From NCBI RefSeq assembly GCF_932294415.1, contig NC_065542.1, forward strand, positions 55,114,406 through 55,178,405: DNA of 64,000 nucleotides, written 5' to 3'. Source of the DNA: Quercus robur. Taxonomy: Eukaryota; Streptophyta; Magnoliopsida; Fagales; Fagaceae. Shown one piece after another: positions 59,693 to 64,000 of the stretch (its first letter is position 1; each line of letters opens with the position of its first letter). The notes under the pieces were generated by a model. That model did no database searches. It saw only the letters and a program-made list of their open reading frames with translations, and was not told where the DNA came from. Both the position numbers and the translations under genes were made by a program.

Positions 59693-60758
59693 CTAGGTCT
59701 CTTCCGTTGACCTCAAATTAGTCCCCTTCACTTCGGAAAACCCAGAAATGGACCCCCACATCGCGCTCGCCGGCGCCACCGTAGTCACCGGCAACCCAGA
59801 AACCACCTTCGCGCTCGCCGGCAACGCTGCTGACGACGCCGGCGACCTAGAACCCATCGTCGCCCTCACCGGCGATGCTGTTGACATAGCTGGCGACCCA
59901 GAACCCATCGTCGCCCTCATTGGCGACGCTGCTAACACCACCGGCGACCTAGAAATCGCCGGCGACGCTGCTGACACCGACAGCCCGACAACTAAACTCA
60001 CACGACCGTTCGAGCTCTCCCCTTGTACCCACGTTGCCTGATCATCGAGTGGCTCTTTTAAAAATCCAGGTTTGACCAAAGTGCCCTTAAAAGATTCCAC
60101 GGGCTGGGCTTTGGCAAGCCCATTAGATTGGATTATAAGTTCAGGCTCGCCACTAAACACTCTGGGCCAACTGAACTCATTTATATCCATACAAGATACA
60201 AAACGTTTCCCTCCCTCAAGCTTACACACTTTCAAAGCCAAAGTAACAGGAGTCAATTTAAAAGTGAAAGCCCGAGTGGGTCTGCCATTGATGACTGAAA
60301 TATTACCATTTAAGACCAAACCATTTACAGTAGGGACTTCAGGAATCACGCTCTGCCCCAGAATTGCTCCAACTTTTTCAAAATTCCTAAACTTTTGCTG
60401 ATGACTATAAGCAGACAAATGGTTCCCACTCCGGTCACCACCAGCAGACTGACCACCTCCATCACCAGCATTTTTGGAGGATGCTTCAGCCATAGAAACG
60501 GGTTTAGCACCGGTGAAAAAATTCCATATTTCTCTCTGAAACAAAGACCAACCTGCACGATTGGAGCTTGCTGGTATCATAACACACCCATGATGACCAC
60601 AAAAACACCAGCCTTATTCGACCTCCCACAGAATTCCAACAACTTATTATTTTCCCAGAAGCGTTTGCAAATGGGAACTTTTCTTGGAACCCAATCATGA
60701 ATATCAGCAAAACAAGAAAGGATCCACTCCAATCCTTTACGTCCTACCCAAATAGTAC
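59693..60758 (-). pseudogene. Transposon-associated ORF of unknown family, right arm
   Basis: Inverted copy of the left-arm ORF. The stretch VCMDINEFSW-type block (FVSCMDINEFSWPRVFSGEP) and the repetitive Ala/Ser/Val-rich tail are both present, the tail with a different number of repeats. Stays open for about 295 codons. Family unknown. Confidence 0.4.
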
Positions 60759-60768
60759 CTTTCTCCAA

Positions 60769-61323
60769 TTGGTAAAAAGTATAGACTTTTCCAAGAATAG
60801 TTTATCAGGAAAGATCCCCGTCGAAGTTACTAGTCTCCAAGGATTACAATCTTTGAATTTGTCATATAATCTCTTGATCGGAAGTATTCTTGAGAATATA
60901 GGTGCTATGGGATCACTGGAATCTATTGATTTCTCTTTGAACCAACTTTCGGGGCAAGTTCCCTCAATAATGTCAAGTTTGACATTTTTAAATCATTTGA
61001 ACTTGTCAAACAACAATTTGACTGGGAAAATTCCTTTAAGCACTCAACTACAAAGCCTTGATCCATCTAGTTTTATTGGAAACAAACTGTGTGGACCGCC
61101 ACTTACTAATAATTGTACTACAGATGGTGTAAAACCTAACATAAGAAGTAAAGATACTAGTGGAATTGAAGTGGATTGGTTCTATGTGAGCATGTCACTC
61201 GGCTTGGTGGTTGGGTTTTGGGGTGTATGTGGTCCTTTACTAATTAATAAGCAATGGAGAATGATGTACTTTCACTTCCTAGATCACATAGGGTACAAGC
61301 TTAAGAGTGTTGTCTTGTTGTAA
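60769..61323 (+). pseudogene. Receptor-like protein C-terminal part, severed from its N-terminal part
   Basis: The frame begins LVKSIDFSKNSLSGKIPVEV and continues through LRRs (GLQSLNLSYNLLIGSI, FLNHLNLSNNNLTGKIP). It then shows the C-terminal cap FIGNKLCGPPLTNNC, an acidic stretch, a membrane segment (FYVSMSLGLVVGFWGVCGPL) and a short basic tail (NKQWRMMYFHFLDHIGYKLK). This is the normal end of an EIX2-type receptor-like protein. The part joining it to the left-arm end (about 150 residues in relatives) is missing. It is in the same orientation as the left arm, suggesting that both came from one gene. Confidence 0.8.
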
Positions 61324-61627
61324 GATTCTTAATACTTTGTGCAAATGTTAAATATTGTAAGTAAATGCTGTCTTGATCATGTTAATATTTTGATGATTTC
61401 CAAATAATCTTTTTGTTGGTTAATACTTATATTATTAGTTAATTCACTCCATTAGCATATCTAAATATGGTGTTTCTTCCTGCTAGACCAAGAAGGAAGC
61501 ACCTTTTTGGCATTGAAGAAAGATATTGGGTATTCTTTCTACATATTGCTTTTACTTGTATATGGTTGTCAACTACCATGGACTGAAATTCACTCACCGC
61601 TTCTATAACTTACCAATAAGAACATGG
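61324..61627. other. Receptor-like 3' flank
   Basis: No gene; AT-rich DNA between the receptor C-terminus and the second AUG3/SAD2 copy. Confidence 0.5.
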
Positions 61628-62870
61628 CTGTTGTACATTTTTCGCTTTTATTGACAAATAATGTATGAAATATATATGAGGCATCTACAGCAAACTCATT
61701 TAGGGTTAGGGTTTCAAATTTGCATCATAGTAGTGGTTGTTGTAGTATATGCCTTTGATGATGAGTTTCCTTTTCAGTTAAATATGCATATTTATTGCAT
61801 TCCTTTTTTCATGTTTGAGAGATAGGGCTTTTAAAGTTTAAACTGTAACTTTTGTATTAGGTTCATCTCCATTTGAAATGGATTTATTTCGTGGTTTTTA
61901 TTAAATATATTTACGAATCTAAGATGTAATGAGTGCCGTTCCATAACTTTTAGCCTTTCCCAGTAAGCTTATCAACAAAACGCTTGTGTTTGTGTATAAA
62001 AGCTTTCTTCTAGAAATTAAAAACGCCTTACATATTCAAGTACTTCTTAGCTGTGAATCAAGAATTTTGGTTTACAGATGAAACAGAGGTAAAGTGTGAA
62101 ATGGATTTGTTGGGTTTGTGATTTTACTTTTGGCACAAAGGATTAAGGTATGCACATCGTGTTTGATACTTTATTTCTCTGATTTTAATATGTTGATGGA
62201 ATTAATGTGGGCAAGGATTTTGTTTTGAGTCCAAGATTTTGGACGCTATGAAATGGAGTTTAATTTTAATAGCAGAAATTTTAGCGAGTTGAATCATGAT
62301 GGATGATATGTATCTCTGTCTTAATTTGATGCTGAATTCAATGATTATCTTCTGGGTTGTATTTGGTTTTCACTTTATTTTATTATATTAACTAAACACA
62401 GTGTTAGGTTCATTATGACATGAGACATTTTGTGTGCTCACTTAATGCAAAAAATGCTGAAGGTAAAATCTTATCCAAGCCACCCCTTCTAGGACCTCAC
62501 TTAGTTGGGAGACAAATACTCGATCTTTTAGCCTCTGATGAAATTTTTTGTTGTTGATGTATTTGTGGTGAATTTTTTGGGTTACTGTTAATGAAATTCT
62601 AGTATTCTGCTTCCAATGCTGATTTTTTTAATTAAAGAATTCTTAAAAATTGTAATTTATTTCTAGGGATGCAACTTTGGCATATAAAGCTGAAGCTTTA
62701 GAGTTGCGAAAACAACTCAGGCATATTCAGTCTTAATTTGATATGCACCCTGGCCAGGCTTTGTCCGTAATCCAAGGAAGACGGGCACGGGTTGCTGCAA
62801 CATCTACTGTCAATGGACGCCTTACAAATCTAGATGATAGTCTTTCAGTGAGAAATTTAGAGGTATGTAA
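61628..62870 (+). pseudogene. AUG3 gene fragment, right copy
   Basis: From ttgttgtacatttttcgctt on, the sequence follows the left copy (from about 45943) through intron-like DNA. The AUG3 exon at 62667-62862 reads DATLAYKAEALELRKQLRHI, then QS, stop, FDMHPGQALSVIQGRRARVA and ATSTVNGRLTNLDDSLSVRN before a GTATG donor. It keeps codons lost in the left copy. It also has about 120 bp near 61968-62090 absent from the left copy. One stop in the exon; upstream AUG3 exons are absent. Confidence 0.75.
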
Positions 62871-62954
62871 GCTATGATAAATGGAATATATTTTTGAACT
62901 TGTTCACTTTTATGATAGTTTAGATTTAAAATATGCAATTTTGATTAGTTCGGT

Positions 62955-63235
62955 TCTAGAGTTCTTTAAACTTATGAATGAGGTTGAGAATGAGGACCTT
63001 GTCTTTATTTTGGAGACTATAGTGGACAAGTTTGGGGAGGATATGGCACTTTAAGCTCTTGGGTTATGCCAGAATTTGGTACTGTTAGCCTCTATTTTTT
63101 ATTTTTATTTTACACATATATTCAGAAGTGCTTGACAACTTCTTTTTTTAATAAATATTCAGGCAGCTGCATTTTGGAGGTGCATGAACACAACTGAAGC
63201 TGAAGATGAAGATGGTGGTTCTGGTGCTTCCTAAA
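62955..63235 (+). pseudogene. SAD2-like importin fragment, right copy
   Basis: [20 protein letters not shown], then [10 protein letters not shown], a stop and ALGLCQNL. After the intron comes [20 protein letters not shown], where the copy ends in AS and a stop. It shares with the left copy a stop at the Tyr of the expected APYALG. It is shorter than the left copy at its 3' end. Confidence 0.7.
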
Positions 63236-63362
63236 AGACACGTCTCTCAGCAGTTCTTACCTCCAGTTTCAAGACATTTATACTGGAGTTTCATATTTTT
63301 TTAGAGATATTATTCATTTAATATATTGGTTGTGCTTGCTGGGGAGCAATAGCTAAAAGGTA

Positions 63363-64000
63363 ATGTCTGTAAGGGATCTAGACTCTTACTTGCGATTGGT
63401 CATATGGAAGTTTTACACTTTTCTAGGCCCCAATTTAGGTGGACAATTTCTCAAACATCATATTGAAGAGGGAAATGGTACTTATCTTTCGATGGATAAT
63501 TGGCATCTTGAGGATCCTCTGTTACTTGAATATGGACCTTGGATCAGTAATGACAGTCAGTGCTGTGAATGCAAATGTCTTGTCTGCTCGCAATGGAGGA
63601 AACTAAAATTGGCAGCCAACAAATTTGAGGCTTTGGTTCATATTCATGGCAAGTTTTTTGAGGTGAACATTGATCAAAATGCAGCAGAAAATTTCAATTT
63701 AGAAATAACAAAATCTTGAAACTTCAAATTTAGGGGCATCATGGAATGCTATTAGACTTACTGCACCAAATGTTTAGCAGTGCAAGGTTTCCTGGTTTTC
63801 TAAATCTATTTGCAAGCTTAGTTTCATAGCTTGGCTAGCAATTAAGACTAGATCTAGGGATTGGTGGCTGCAATGGGGTTACCAAGATGGTGTACTGTGT
63901 TGCTTGTTTAGAAGATGGGGAAAGTAGAGATCATCTATTCTATTCTTGTGGATGTTAAAAACATTTTTGGGAGAAACTATTAGGCTTTGTTCAATTCCTA
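63363..64000 (+). pseudogene. LINE ORF2 relic (zf-RVT region), runs off the right edge
   Basis: GQFLKHHIEEGNGTYLSMDN then WHLEDPLLLEYGPWISND is the plant LINE segment after the reverse transcriptase (GNG..T..W.DNWHP.GPLL..Y). Further on, SWFSKSICKLSFIAWLAIKT and a ...LFRRWGK...SILFLW-type zinc-binding region follow in decayed form. It continues beyond the window. Only the region after the reverse transcriptase is seen here. Confidence 0.65.

Larger units (their letters stand above)
57268..60758 (-). repeat. Right arm of the 3.5-kb imperfect palindrome
   Basis: Inverted copy of 53550-57072. The spacer between arms is about 195 bp (57073-57267) and is itself receptor-like sequence in minus orientation. 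The outer border is sharp: after actatttggg the homology ends and, about 10 bases further right, the plus-strand receptor C-terminus begins. Confidence 0.8.

Noticed and set aside
1-64000. CRISPR array, rRNA, organelle insert or riboswitch
   Set aside because: No regularly spaced repeats, no recognisable rRNA or organelle gene sequence; the microsatellites explain all short regular repeats seen.

Overview
The window is nuclear DNA from a eudicot plant, probably a woody species. It is AT-rich, has intron-split genes with plant-type products, and is full of plant transposable elements: an Au-type SINE, Mutator-like elements, an L1-type LINE, an LTR element and MITEs. The gene fragments and repeats remind me of Fagaceae (oak, chestnut), but the sequence alone does not settle that.

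Five host genes look intact, and I rebuilt their exons by hand. (1) A UBA-domain and coiled-coil protein lies on the minus strand at 158-4593 and runs off the left edge; the family normally ends in a PUB domain. (2) An unrecognised 242-residue single-exon gene lies at 7610-8338. (3) A xyloglucan endotransglucosylase/hydrolase with four exons lies at 19717-22518. (4) The GPI-transamidase subunit PIG-T, with five exons, lies at 25625-31069. (5) An unrecognised four-exon gene of 221 residues lies on the minus strand at 32572-35045, tail-to-tail with PIG-T. These are ordinary dispersed genes with no operon-like relationship.

The rest is mostly transposon-driven. At 9.4-11.5 kb are relics of an IRE1-type kinase, an ankyrin-repeat protein and a LINE RNase H. 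At 12.8-13.3 kb is a fold-back Mutator-like element with 10-bp target duplications. At 14.5-18.95 kb there is a three-level nest: an LTR element, inside it a Mutator-like element with a 9-bp duplication, and inside that a Pack-MULE carrying the first part of a DEAD-box helicase (RH5-like). At 37.07-43.04 kb is a nearly full-length LINE bounded by a perfect 19-bp duplication; its premature stops all look like C-to-T type changes.

The right third is the most unusual part. A giant imperfect palindrome has arms of about 3.5 kb (53.55-57.07 and 57.27-60.76 kb) around a spacer of about 195 bp. It is built from a broken EIX2/Cf-type receptor-like protein gene plus an upstream ORF of a transposon-associated type. 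The C-terminal part of the receptor-like gene lies just outside the palindrome at 60.77-61.32 kb, in left-arm orientation. On either side (45.7-47.4 and 61.6-63.2 kb) are two copies of a chimera joining pieces of augmin subunit 3 (AUG3) to pieces of the importin-beta-like SAD2 gene. An actin-depolymerising-factor relic (52.3 kb) and a LINE relic at the right edge complete the region. I found no CRISPR array, rRNA gene or convincing tRNA gene.
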